Made by a program: the position numbers and the translations under genes. 20,239 nucleotides of DNA, from contig JBBPYR010000201.1 of assembly GCA_038199755.1 (NCBI GenBank), positions 1 through 20,239 on the forward strand, read 5' to 3'. The stretch comes from JBBPYR01 sp038199755. GTDB taxonomy: Bacteria > Chloroflexota > Ktedonobacteria > Ktedonobacterales > Ktedonobacteraceae. Below, piece by piece: positions 8,059 through 14,575 of this stretch (positions within the stretch are counted from its first letter, which is position 1; each line of letters opens with the position of its first letter). The notes below the pieces were generated by a model. It saw only the letters and a program-made list of their open reading frames with translations, had not been told where the DNA came from and searched no databases.

Positions 8059-10569
8059 TTATGCGGTACGCACCACGATGTTGACCAGGCGGCCAGGCAC
8101 ATAAATCACTTTTTGTACAGTGGCCTCGCCGATCAGGGCAGAGACTTTGGGGTTGCCCAGCACCAAACGGCGTACCTCTTCTTCGCTGATGCCCGCATCC
8201 ACCTCGACGCGCTCACGGACCTTGCCGTTGATCTGCATAACCAGTGTGAAGGTTGCCTCTTTTGTCAGGGCCTCGTCATAGCTCGGCCATGCTGTGGTAT
8301 GAATGCTTTCATGGTGCCCCGTCTGGTGCCACAGTTCCTCGGTGATGTGCGGAGCCATGGGAGCCAGGAGTTGCATCATGGTTTCCAGCGTCTGGCGATA
8401 GGCCGCGCTGTGTGCAACGGGCGTGTTTTGCAGCTTAATCATCGTATTGTTGCATTCCATCAATGCGGCCAGGGCCGTATTGAAGCGGAAGCCACTGATA
8501 TCCTCGGTGACACGCTTGATGGTCTTGTTGCGCAGACGTTCAACGGCCTGGTCTTCGGGCGCGATAAATCTGGCCCCTACGGGCGCGGAGGGCGCGATAC
8601 ATCTCGCCCCTACGGGGTTTTCGGTCCAATTCTCGGTCACCAGATTCCAGAAGCGGTTCAGGAAACGCCACACGCCTTCCAGGTTTTCGGCCTTGAAGAC
8701 GCCGCCTGCGTCGAAGGGGCCAATGAACATCATGTAGCTACGAACGGTATCGGCACCATATTTGTCCACATACTCATCGGGTGCCACGACGTTGCCGCGT
8801 GACTTCGACATCTTTTGTCCGTCGGGTCCCAGCACGGTCCCCTGGTGGTACAGCCGTTTGAATGGCTCATCAAAGTGCAGGTATCCCATGTCGCGCAGTG
8901 CCTTGACGAAGAAACGGGCATACATCAGGTGCAGTGTGGCGTGTTCGGCCCCACCGATGTACTGGTCAACGGGCAGCCATTGCGCCACCTTCTCTTGGCT
9001 CCATGCCTGCTCGCTGTTATGCGGGTCGGCATAGCGCAGGAAGTACCAGGAGGAGCAGATGAAAGTGTCCATGGTATCAACCTCGCGTGTGGCCGGACCA
9101 TCGCAGATGGGGCAGGTGGTGTTCAGGAAATCTGGCTCGTAGCGCAGCGGCGACTCGCCAGTTGATTTGAACTGCACATTGTCTGGCAGCCAGACGGGCA
9201 GCTGATCTTCGGGAACGGGTACCGTGCCATGGGTTGGGCAATACACAATCGGGATGGGCGAGCCCCAATAGCGTTGACGGCTAATCAGCCAGTCGCGCAG
9301 GCGATAGGTGACCATGAACTTGCCAACGCCCTTTTCCTCGATGTATTTAGTGACCTTCGCGATGGCCTCCTCTGACGGTGTGCCATCGAAGGGACCCGAG
9401 TTGACCACCACGCCGGAGTGATGCCGCGCCTCTGTCCAGGTGGCGGGATCGCTCGGCTCCTCACCCTGTGGGCGAATAACCTCTTTAATGGCGATGCCAA
9501 ACTTACGCGCAAACTCGAAGTCGCGCTGATCGTGGGCGGGTACGCCCATGATGGCACCAGCACCATAGCCCAACAGCACGTAATCAGCGATCCACACGGG
9601 GATTTTTTCGCCGTTCACGGGGTTGCTGACATAGCCACCGGTGAAGACACCCGTTTTTTCCTTTTCCGCGCTCATACGCTCGACTTCAGACATACGTTGG
9701 GTCTGTTCAACGTAGGCCTCCACCGCTGCCTTTTGCTCTGGCGTGGTAATTTTTGCGACCCAGGGATGCTCTGGTGCCAGCACGAAGAAGGTGGCACCAT
9801 AAATGGTGTCTGGTCGTGTCGTGAAGACGGGAACCTCTTCGTGTTGCCCGTCGATCTCCGCGCTAAAGCGAATCTCCGCGCCCTCGCTGCGGCCAATCCA
9901 GTTGTGCTGCATCGTCATCGTCTTTTCGGGCCATTCGATGCCATCAAACTTCAGCAGTTCTTCGGCGTAGTTGGTGATTTTTAGCAGCCACTGATCAATC
10001 TCTTTGCGAATGACGACGCTACCGCAGCGTTCACAGGTGCCATCGGCCAGCACCTGCTCGTTTGCCAGCGTGGTGTTGCAGCTTGGGCACCAGTTCGCCA
10101 GTGCTTTGGTGCGATAGGCCAGTCCATGTTTGTAAAATTGCAGGAACAGCCATTGCGTCCATTTGTAATAGTCTGGCAGGCAGGTGACGACCTGGCGTTC
10201 CCAATCCCAGCGTGCTCCCATGGCCTGGAATTGTGTGCGCATCTTCTCAATGTTTGCCAGCGTCCAGGTGCGTGCCTGAATGCCACGCTTGATGGCGGCG
10301 TTTTCCGCGGGCAGGCCGAAGGCGTCGAAACCCATGGGTTGCATGACGTTGTAGCCTTGCATGCTGATAAAACGGCCATAGGCGTCGTGGCCAGAATAGT
10401 TGTACCAGTGGCCCATATGTAAGTCGCCAGATGGATAGGGGAACATGACCAGATGATAAAATTTTGGTTTTGGTGAGTCATCGCTGGCATGATACAGCTT
10501 TTCGGCTGACCATTGTTCTTGCCACTTTTTTTCTATTTCTTTAGGACTATATTTGGTGCGTGTAATCAT
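8059..10569 (-). CDS. leuS: Leucyl-tRNA synthetase
   Basis: An 836-residue class I synthetase that charges tRNA-Leu with leucine using ATP. Visible features are PYPSGDLHMGHW with HIGH-type HMGH at 51-54, the Cys4 zinc module WCPSC...CERCG, the CP1 editing domain signature TTRPDTIYGATF, VDTMDTFICSSWYF, KMSKS at 586-590 and the C-terminal VRERVEVDAG...VIYVPGRLVNIVV. The frame stays open 40 codons upstream, but those codons would be translated from the T-box. ATG 10569 has GGGAGGG (10576-10582) six bases upstream and begins with the expected MITRTKYSPKEIEKKW. Residues about 651-672 carry a foreign repeat insertion (PVGARCIAP...PVGARFIAP) in a loop between the catalytic core and the anticodon-binding domain. 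Expression should respond to uncharged tRNA through the T-box at 10641-10692. The only other gene in the transcript is tRNA-Ala. Confidence 0.97.
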   Translation of the reverse strand: MITRTKYSPKEIEKKWQEQWSAEKLYHASDDSPKPKFYHLVMFPYPSGDLHMGHWYNYSGHDAYGRFISMQGYNVMQPMGFDAFGLPAENAAIKRGIQARTWTLANIEKMRTQFQAMGARWDWERQVVTCLPDYYKWTQWLFLQFYKHGLAYRTKALANWCPSCNTTLANEQVLADGTCERCGSVVIRKEIDQWLLKITNYAEELLKFDGIEWPEKTMTMQHNWIGRSEGAEIRFSAEIDGQHEEVPVFTTRPDTIYGATFFVLAPEHPWVAKITTPEQKAAVEAYVEQTQRMSEVERMSAEKEKTGVFTGGYVSNPVNGEKIPVWIADYVLLGYGAGAIMGVPAHDQRDFEFARKFGIAIKEVIRPQGEEPSDPATWTEARHHSGVVVNSGPFDGTPSEEAIAKVTKYIEEKGVGKFMVTYRLRDWLISRQRYWGSPIPIVYCPTHGTVPVPEDQLPVWLPDNVQFKSTGESPLRYEPDFLNTTCPICDGPATREVDTMDTFICSSWYFLRYADPHNSEQAWSQEKVAQWLPVDQYIGGAEHATLHLMYARFFVKALRDMGYLHFDEPFKRLYHQGTVLGPDGQKMSKSRGNVVAPDEYVDKYGADTVRSYMMFIGPFDAGGVFKAENLEGVWRFLNRFWNLVTENWTENPVGARCIAPSAPVGARFIAPEDQAVERLRNKTIKRVTEDISGFRFNTALAALMECNNTMIKLQNTPVAHSAAYRQTLETMMQLLAPMAPHITEELWHQTGHHESIHTTAWPSYDEALTKEATFTLVMQINGKVRERVEVDAGISEEEVRRLVLGNPKVSALIGEATVQKVIYVPGRLVNIVVRTA
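8557..8617 (-). repeat. Two hairpin-repeat copies inserted in frame in leuS
   Basis: Two copies of the roughly 27-bp repeat, at 8557-8583 and 8590-8617, sit 33 bp apart. They share GGGCGCGATA, an ATCT core and GCCCCTACGG. They belong to the same family as the intergenic copies at 10928-10954, 11095-11121, 11161-11187 and 11237-11263. In the leuS frame they read VGARCIAP and VGARFIAP. The 33-bp period is a multiple of three and no stop codon is produced. Confidence 0.88.
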
Positions 10570-10640
10570 TGCGCGCCCTCCCTTTGGGGTATTCCCAATT
10601 TTTCCCTTGATCCCAACTTCAAAAACAAACAATAGACAAT

Positions 10641-10692
10641 AAAAAAACCTTTCATCCGTAAGGGACGAAAGGCTATTTCGTGGTACCACCCT
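10641..10692 (-). promoter_or_regulatory. T-box antiterminator and terminator of leuS
   Basis: On the minus strand AGGGTGGTACCACG (10679-10692) matches the T-box consensus AGGGTGGNACCGCG. The TGGT bulge can pair with an uncharged ACCA tRNA end. AGGG and ACG pair with the downstream CGT and CCCT to form the antiterminator. The competing terminator pairs 10663-10672 with 10648-10657 (ten pairs, one G-U) around a 5-base loop, followed by seven T on that strand (10647-10641). Uncharged tRNA should favour readthrough into leuS. What is missing is a recognisable Stem I and specifier loop: a tRNA-Ala gene ends only 54 bases upstream. Confidence 0.9.
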
Positions 10693-10700
10693 GATTTTTT

Positions 10701-10858
10701 GATCTCAGACCATTCATATGTACTGCTCAACGAAGCAGTAGGGAAGTGGACCTGAGGGGATTCGAACCCCTGACCTCCTCCATGCCATGGAGGCGCTCTC
10801 CCAGCTGCGCTACAGGCCCATAGAGGGAATTACGTGCTGGTACGAACGATCTGAGATC
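10701..10858 (-). promoter_or_regulatory. Leader structure: 15-bp helix enclosing tRNA-Ala and a hairpin
   Basis: On the minus strand GATCTCAGATCGTTC (10844-10858) can pair along its whole length with GAATGGTCTGAGATC (10701-10715): thirteen Watson-Crick and two G-U pairs. The first arm begins at, or one to two bases after, the predicted transcription start; the second ends eight bases before the T-box sequence. Enclosed are the tRNA-Ala gene and a perfect 7-bp hairpin, TACTGCT/AGCAGTA (10721-10740, loop TCGTTG), that could act as Stem III. Pairing is read from the sequence; function is inferred. Confidence 0.6.
10747..10819 (-). tRNA. tRNA-Ala (anticodon GGC)
   Basis: A 73-nt cloverleaf with acceptor GGGCCTG/CAGGTCC (one G-T pair), D-arm AGCGCAGCTGGGAGAGCG, anticodon stem CCTCC/GGAGG with loop ATGGCAT (anticodon GGC, reading GCC) and T-arm AGGGGTTCGAATCCCCT. 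The discriminator is A and CCA is not encoded (ACTT follows). The D-stem has a 12-23 G-A mismatch that I believe also occurs in other bacterial tRNA-Ala genes. It lies between the promoter at 10866-10894 and the leuS T-box, so it appears to be cotranscribed with leuS. Confidence 0.95.
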
Positions 10859-10865
10859 TTTTCTC

Positions 10866-10894
10866 ATTGTACGCTGTAACGGGCGTCCCGACAA
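10866..10894 (-). promoter_or_regulatory. Promoter of the tRNA-Ala-leuS transcript
   Basis: On the minus strand TTGTCG (10889-10894), an exact 17-base spacer and TACAAT (10866-10871) make a good housekeeping promoter. The start is predicted at about 10859, 40 bases before the tRNA. I see no second promoter between the tRNA and the T-box, where only 54 bases are available. Confidence 0.65.
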
Positions 10895-10927
10895 GGTTAG
10901 ATGACATTTGCGGTGAGGTGCAACGAG

Positions 10928-10954
10928 GGGGCGCGATACATCTGGCCCCTACGG
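10928..10954 (-). repeat. Hairpin repeat copy upstream of the leuS promoter
   Basis: This 27-base copy differs from the copy at 11237-11263 at two positions only. The changes are complementary: stem GGGGC/GCCCC here, GGGAC/GTCCC there. That supports a conserved hairpin. The copy starts 33 bases upstream of the -35 box of the tRNA-Ala-leuS promoter. Confidence 0.8.
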
Positions 10955-11085
10955 ATACGGTACGGTAATGTCATGTTTGCGCTTGTTGCTCGCAGGCGAG
11001 TTCAGTCTTGTGTGTGTAGTCTCGCACCATCCGGCTACTCTCTGGGGGCGCGCTAATGGATATTAACTAATCAACTCGGTAATAG

Positions 11086-11263
11086 CTGTAAATTCCGTAG
11101 GGACCAGATGTATCGCGTCCCGTGGCGATTTATCGCCCGAGATTCAGATCTCTGTAAATTCCGTAGGGACCAGATGTATCGCGTCCCGTGGCGATTTATC
11201 GCCCGAGATTCAGATCTCGCTCAATAAATTGAGCGTGGGACGCGATACATCTGGTCCCTACGG
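11086..11263. repeat. 66-bp exact tandem duplication plus inverted copy
   Basis: Units 11086-11151 and 11152-11217 are identical over 66 bp. Each contains the 27-bp element (11095-11121 and 11161-11187) and a second small palindrome, GGCGATTTATCGCC. An exact reverse complement of the 27-bp element lies at 11237-11263, separated by a hairpin CGCTCAAT/ATTGAGCG (11218-11235). The last tandem copy and the inverted copy can form a 27-bp perfect stem. There is no gene here. Confidence 0.9.
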
Positions 11264-11435
11264 AGCGTGCTTCGCTGCTGCACACGTTATTACCATGTTA
11301 ACTTGTTAATCGCCATAACCAGGCCCTACGATAAGACTTACTACTCCTGCTCGTCGCGTTTATGCGGTAGTGTAGTAGTTACTATACCACAGATGTTTGC
11401 GATTTGCAAGGCATATGAAATAGATGATGCAAGGG
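11264..11435. other. Intergenic stretch downstream of tRNA-Ala(CGC)
   Basis: AT-rich spacer between the inverted repeat copy and the 3' end of tRNA-Ala(CGC). I see no open frame with a ribosome binding site and no clear intrinsic terminator for the tRNA. A weak long-range pairing of ACTACT near 11339 with AGTAGT near 11373 is the only structure. Confidence 0.3.
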
Positions 11436-11508
11436 TGGAGATGAGGGGGCTCGAACCCCTGACCTCGACAGTGCGATTGTCGCGCTCTCCCAGCTGAGCT
11501 ACATCCCC
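11436..11508 (-). tRNA. tRNA-Ala (anticodon CGC)
   Basis: A 73-nt cloverleaf with acceptor GGGGATG/CATCTCC (one G-T pair), D-arm AGCTCAGCTGGGAGAGCG, anticodon stem CGACA/TGTCG with loop ATCGCAC (anticodon CGC, reading GCG) and T-arm AGGGGTTCGAGCCCCCT. The discriminator is A and CCA is not encoded (ACCC follows). It has its own promoter at 11524-11552. It is a different isoacceptor from the tRNA-Ala in the leuS leader. Confidence 0.95.
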
Positions 11509-11523
11509 TTGCTGACGTAGATG

Positions 11524-11552
11524 ATAATAGCATACTCTTCATACATTGTAAA
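11524..11552 (-). promoter_or_regulatory. Promoter of tRNA-Ala(CGC)
   Basis: On the minus strand TTTACA (11547-11552), a 17-base spacer and TATTAT (11524-11529) match the consensus at five of six positions in each box. The start is predicted near 11517, eight bases before the tRNA. Confidence 0.75.
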
Positions 11553-11563
11553 GAGGGAATCTT

Positions 11564-11687
11564 CTGAAATCCACTCATACAAGGGGTGCAGGGGACGTAG
11601 TCCCTTGCCGGAGCGCGAGGTGTCCTCGCACAACCTCTTCCCCCATGCGGGCCTTCGGCCCGCAGAAGAATTATCAGTGGATTTCAG
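11564..11687. mobile_element. 124-bp MITE-like element with three internal hairpins
   Basis: CTGAAATCCACT (11564-11575) and its exact reverse complement AGTGGATTTCAG (11676-11687) bound a 124-bp segment. Inside are three successive perfect hairpins with 3-base loops: GGGAC/GTCCC (11592-11604), GCGAGG/CCTCGC (11615-11629) and GCGGGCC/GGCCCGC (11647-11663). There is no coding capacity. Matching ends and a structured interior suggest a non-autonomous mobile or REP-like element. I see no clear target-site duplication. Confidence 0.6.
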
Positions 11688-11877
11688 GGAAACTTAGCAT
11701 CTAAGTACTTAAAAATAGGCATCTATGGCTTGAAGTAGCTTTGTACAATGAATAGTGAGAGGGCAGTTTAGCGACTTATAACTATCTAAGATGCTCCCAA
11801 CGGTCTATATCAGGGAAATCTCTACTAAATTTTTCCTCTCTCTATAGAATATCTCTAAATGAATTATGGGTGGTGGT

Positions 11878-14439
11878 ATGTTGAAAGTGAAAGAAGCTTT
11901 CGGGGGCGCAGATGGTGCTTCGCGAGGGCGAACCGTGGCCTGGCGTATAAGCCTAGTCGCGCTGATTTTGTTGGCTGGCGGCGTGACGTTTGCGCTGATA
12001 TCAAACAAGGCTACGAAAGCCCATGCAGCTAAGCCAGCGACTGTTTTGCCAGTGAGCACGAACTGGTATTTTGCCGAGGGGCGTGTGGGTGGGGGCTTCC
12101 GTGAGTATCTCACGCTAGGCAATCCCGATCCCGTTATCGATTGCACCGTGCAAATCGAGTACCTGGCACAGGGGAGCGCGACCTCCTTTAGCGCACGCAA
12201 ACCCATGCTGGTGAAGACGGTCGTCATCCCTCATGCGAGTCGTTATACCGCATCGGTAAACACCGACCTGGGGATTACAGAGCAGCAAACACCCGCAGTA
12301 TTGCTGTCAGCGATAGTGACGGTTCCCTCCTCAGCCTGTAACGGCATCGTGGCGGAACGACCGATGTACTTCAACTATCGTGGTGTGCAGAGTGGTAGCG
12401 ATATCATGGGGGCATCGCATTTAGGCTCGAACTTCTACTTCGCTAGTGTGCCCACGCAGGCCGGCTCATCCTCCTTTATGACTTCCTACTTGAGCATCCT
12501 TAATCCTCCGACAGGCAGTCTGGCAACCGTGACGGCTAAATACTATGCCGCAGGGCATCAGGTCGGTATGCAGACGGTCACGGTGGCGGCGGGAACGCGC
12601 AGCACTCTTCTGCCTGATACCTTGCACCTGCCAACTAGTGTCGCAGCAGTTGTGACCTCGGACCAGCCAGTAGTAGTGGAGCGGTCCAGCTATATGTACA
12701 ATATGCAGTCGGGAGTTGCAGGCATGGTTTCGAGTGCCAACTCATTGCTTGGTGCGCCGATGCTGTATAATCATTGGCTCTTCGCTGAAGGCTACACCGG
12801 TGGCCAGACGCAGGAGATTCTGATTCTCTCCAATCTCCAGTCAATCGACACGACTGCCACCATTACGCTGGAATATCAGAATGGGCATCGTCAGAGCTTT
12901 ACGGGAACGGTGCCCGCTCATTCTCAGCATATATTGGATGTGAATGCTGCAAACGCGCATCCGACCGGTACCTGTGATGTCACTCCCTGCTCCGTTACGC
13001 CGGAAGTTTCGGCAGATGTGACGGCAACAAGCAGCAGTCTGGTGGTCGAGCGAGATATGTTCTTCCACTATAATCATACCGTCTCAGGCGGCTCCACGGT
13101 CACGGCGGCGGGCGGTTCCGCGGTCACGGGTGCCATGGTTGCCACGACTGGCACAACGAACTTTGCTGAGGGCTACACCAACACGGGCTATAATGAGTGG
13201 CTCACGCTGCAAAACCCGACCACGAGTTCCGAGCAGGTGACAGCCACCTTGCTCAACGAGTATGGTCGTTCCTATACGCAGACGATCACGATCAATGCCC
13301 AGGGGCGTTCGACGGTGGACATCACCATGCTGGTTAAACAGCATCTGGTGCAGAGTGGCGATGACGCACGCGCCTATCAAGTCTCCATGAGCGTGAAAGC
13401 GGTTGGTAGCAATGTCGTGTTTGTGGCGGAACGACCCATGTACTTCCACACGGGCAGCGGCATTCAAGGTGGCACAGGGGTCATCGGCTATAACGGCCTG
13501 ACGCCAGCGCAAGTGCCCTTCATCTCTGAATACGGCACTGGGATTTCGTCTGCTAGTGGACCTGATATTATCACGACAGGACCCGATGGCAATATCTGGT
13601 TTACGGAGTACCAAGCCGATAAGATTGCGCGTATGACACCGGAGGGCGTGGTGACCGAGTTCAGCACAGGAATTTCAAATGGTGCGGAACTCAGTGGACT
13701 TACCTCTGGTCCTGACGACAACCTATGGTTTACCGAGTACGATTCAAACTACATTGGGCGTATCACCACAGCAGGTGTGGTCACTCTGTTTAACACAGGC
13801 CTGAGCAATAATGCTGGCCCTAGCGGCATCGTAGCGGGACCCGATGGCAAACTATGGTTTACCGAGTACGATGGCGACCGCATTGGCCGCATCACGACCG
13901 CAGGCGTCATCACCGAGTATAGTGCAGGTATCACCGCTAGTAGTGAACCTAACTTTATTACAGCGGGACCTGATAACAATCTGTGGTTTACCGAATCGAG
14001 TGGCAACCGGATTGGACGCATCACAACCGCAGGCGTGGTGACGGAGTTTAATACGGGCATTAATGCAAACAGTCGGCCAGAAGGGATTGCAGCGGGACCT
14101 GATGGCAACCTGTGGTTTACCGAAGGCAATGGCAACCGCATTGGACGTATCACAACTGATGGAGTAGTAACTGAGTTCAGCGCAGGTCTCACTGCTAATA
14201 GTGGTCTCTATATGATAGCAGCGGGACCCGATGGCAACCTGTGGTTTACCGAAGGCAATGGCAATCGGATTGGACGCATCACGACCTCAGGTATCGTGAC
14301 AGAGTTCGGCGCGGGTATCACAAAACCAAATAGTGATCCAGATGGGATTGCGCTAGGACCCGATGGGAATATGTGGTTTACGGAGTACAATGTCGATCAG
14401 CTTGGTCGCGCTAATATGAGTGCAATTCCTAGCAACTAG
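11878..14439 (+). CDS. Secreted four-module FAEG protein with WFTE propeller, paralogue 1
   Basis: An 853-residue exported protein. Residues about 19-50 form a signal peptide ending AHA before AKP. Four related beta-modules follow (about 62-168, 184-275, 299-400, 427-525), with recurring (W)YFAEG/LFAEG/NFAEG, a Glu-Tyr/Trp-Leu-x-Leu-x-Asn(Pro) strand and an ending such as VAERPMYF. Cys89/Cys154 and Cys366/Cys371 are conserved in the paralogues and may form disulfides. Residues about 550-853 form seven repeats of 43-44 residues (GPDGNLWFTE...NRIGRITTAGVVTEF; Trp at 574, 617, 660, 703, 746, 789 and 833), a seven-bladed propeller like virginiamycin B lyase (Vgb) and NHL proteins. This part has no histidine, so the Vgb lyase mechanism is unlikely. 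It is likely a cell-surface binding protein; the ligand is unknown. ATG 11878 matches the start of paralogue 3; an in-frame ATG at 11866 is an alternative. Confidence 0.85.
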   Translation: MLKVKEAFGGADGASRGRTVAWRISLVALILLAGGVTFALISNKATKAHAAKPATVLPVSTNWYFAEGRVGGGFREYLTLGNPDPVIDCTVQIEYLAQGSATSFSARKPMLVKTVVIPHASRYTASVNTDLGITEQQTPAVLLSAIVTVPSSACNGIVAERPMYFNYRGVQSGSDIMGASHLGSNFYFASVPTQAGSSSFMTSYLSILNPPTGSLATVTAKYYAAGHQVGMQTVTVAAGTRSTLLPDTLHLPTSVAAVVTSDQPVVVERSSYMYNMQSGVAGMVSSANSLLGAPMLYNHWLFAEGYTGGQTQEILILSNLQSIDTTATITLEYQNGHRQSFTGTVPAHSQHILDVNAANAHPTGTCDVTPCSVTPEVSADVTATSSSLVVERDMFFHYNHTVSGGSTVTAAGGSAVTGAMVATTGTTNFAEGYTNTGYNEWLTLQNPTTSSEQVTATLLNEYGRSYTQTITINAQGRSTVDITMLVKQHLVQSGDDARAYQVSMSVKAVGSNVVFVAERPMYFHTGSGIQGGTGVIGYNGLTPAQVPFISEYGTGISSASGPDIITTGPDGNIWFTEYQADKIARMTPEGVVTEFSTGISNGAELSGLTSGPDDNLWFTEYDSNYIGRITTAGVVTLFNTGLSNNAGPSGIVAGPDGKLWFTEYDGDRIGRITTAGVITEYSAGITASSEPNFITAGPDNNLWFTESSGNRIGRITTAGVVTEFNTGINANSRPEGIAAGPDGNLWFTEGNGNRIGRITTDGVVTEFSAGLTANSGLYMIAAGPDGNLWFTEGNGNRIGRITTSGIVTEFGAGITKPNSDPDGIALGPDGNMWFTEYNVDQLGRANMSAIPSN
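13559..14413 (+). repeat. Seven tandem ~129-bp propeller-blade repeats
   Basis: Coding repeats within paralogue 1, each about 129 bp (43 codons), sharing blocks such as GGACCCGATGGCAA and TGGTTTACCGA. The high DNA identity between blades suggests recent blade amplification or gene conversion. Confidence 0.8.
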
Positions 14440-14461
14440 TCCTTAGTACCCCTGGTGCTTT

Positions 14462-14515
14462 GGAGGAAGCAAGAAGCCTGCGATGAGAAATCATCTCGGC
14501 GCAGGTTTCTCCTCC
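14462..14515 (+). terminator. Terminator-like hairpin after paralogue 1
   Basis: AGAAGCCTGC (14472-14481) pairs with GCAGGTTTCT (14501-14510, one G-U). GATGA/TCATC with a GAAA tetraloop lies inside, and GGAGG/CCTCC (14462-14466/14511-14515) outside. The sequence is related to the hairpin after paralogue 2 (shared GTGCTTTGGAGG and AGAAGCCTGC), so the duplicated unit included the terminator. There is no strong T-run here. Confidence 0.6.
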
Positions 14516-14575
14516 TCGGCTCGGTCTTATTGCTCTTTAGATATGAAATATGATTATAAATTTATGGGTGGTGGT

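Noticed and set aside
8113..8802. 229-codon plus-strand frame opposite leuS
   Set aside because: Shadow of a well-supported leuS on the other strand; no ribosome binding site or known domain.
10570..10689. A 40-residue N-terminal extension of LeuRS
   Set aside because: These codons are the T-box and terminator read as protein. A strong ribosome binding site and the normal LeuRS N terminus place the start at 10569.
10721..10740. The hairpin TACTGCT/AGCAGTA as an ultrashort T-box Stem I
   Set aside because: A 7-bp stem with a 6-base loop has no internal specifier loop and no leucine codon opposite an AGTA strand in the usual layout; more like Stem III.
11086..11263. Possible CRISPR array from spaced identical repeats
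   Set aside because: Whole 66-bp units are identical, so there are no variable spacers, and no cas genes are present.
13749..14192. Long antisense open frame opposite the propeller, rich in repeats
   Set aside because: It is the mirror of the tandem blade repeats on the coding strand and has no start signals.
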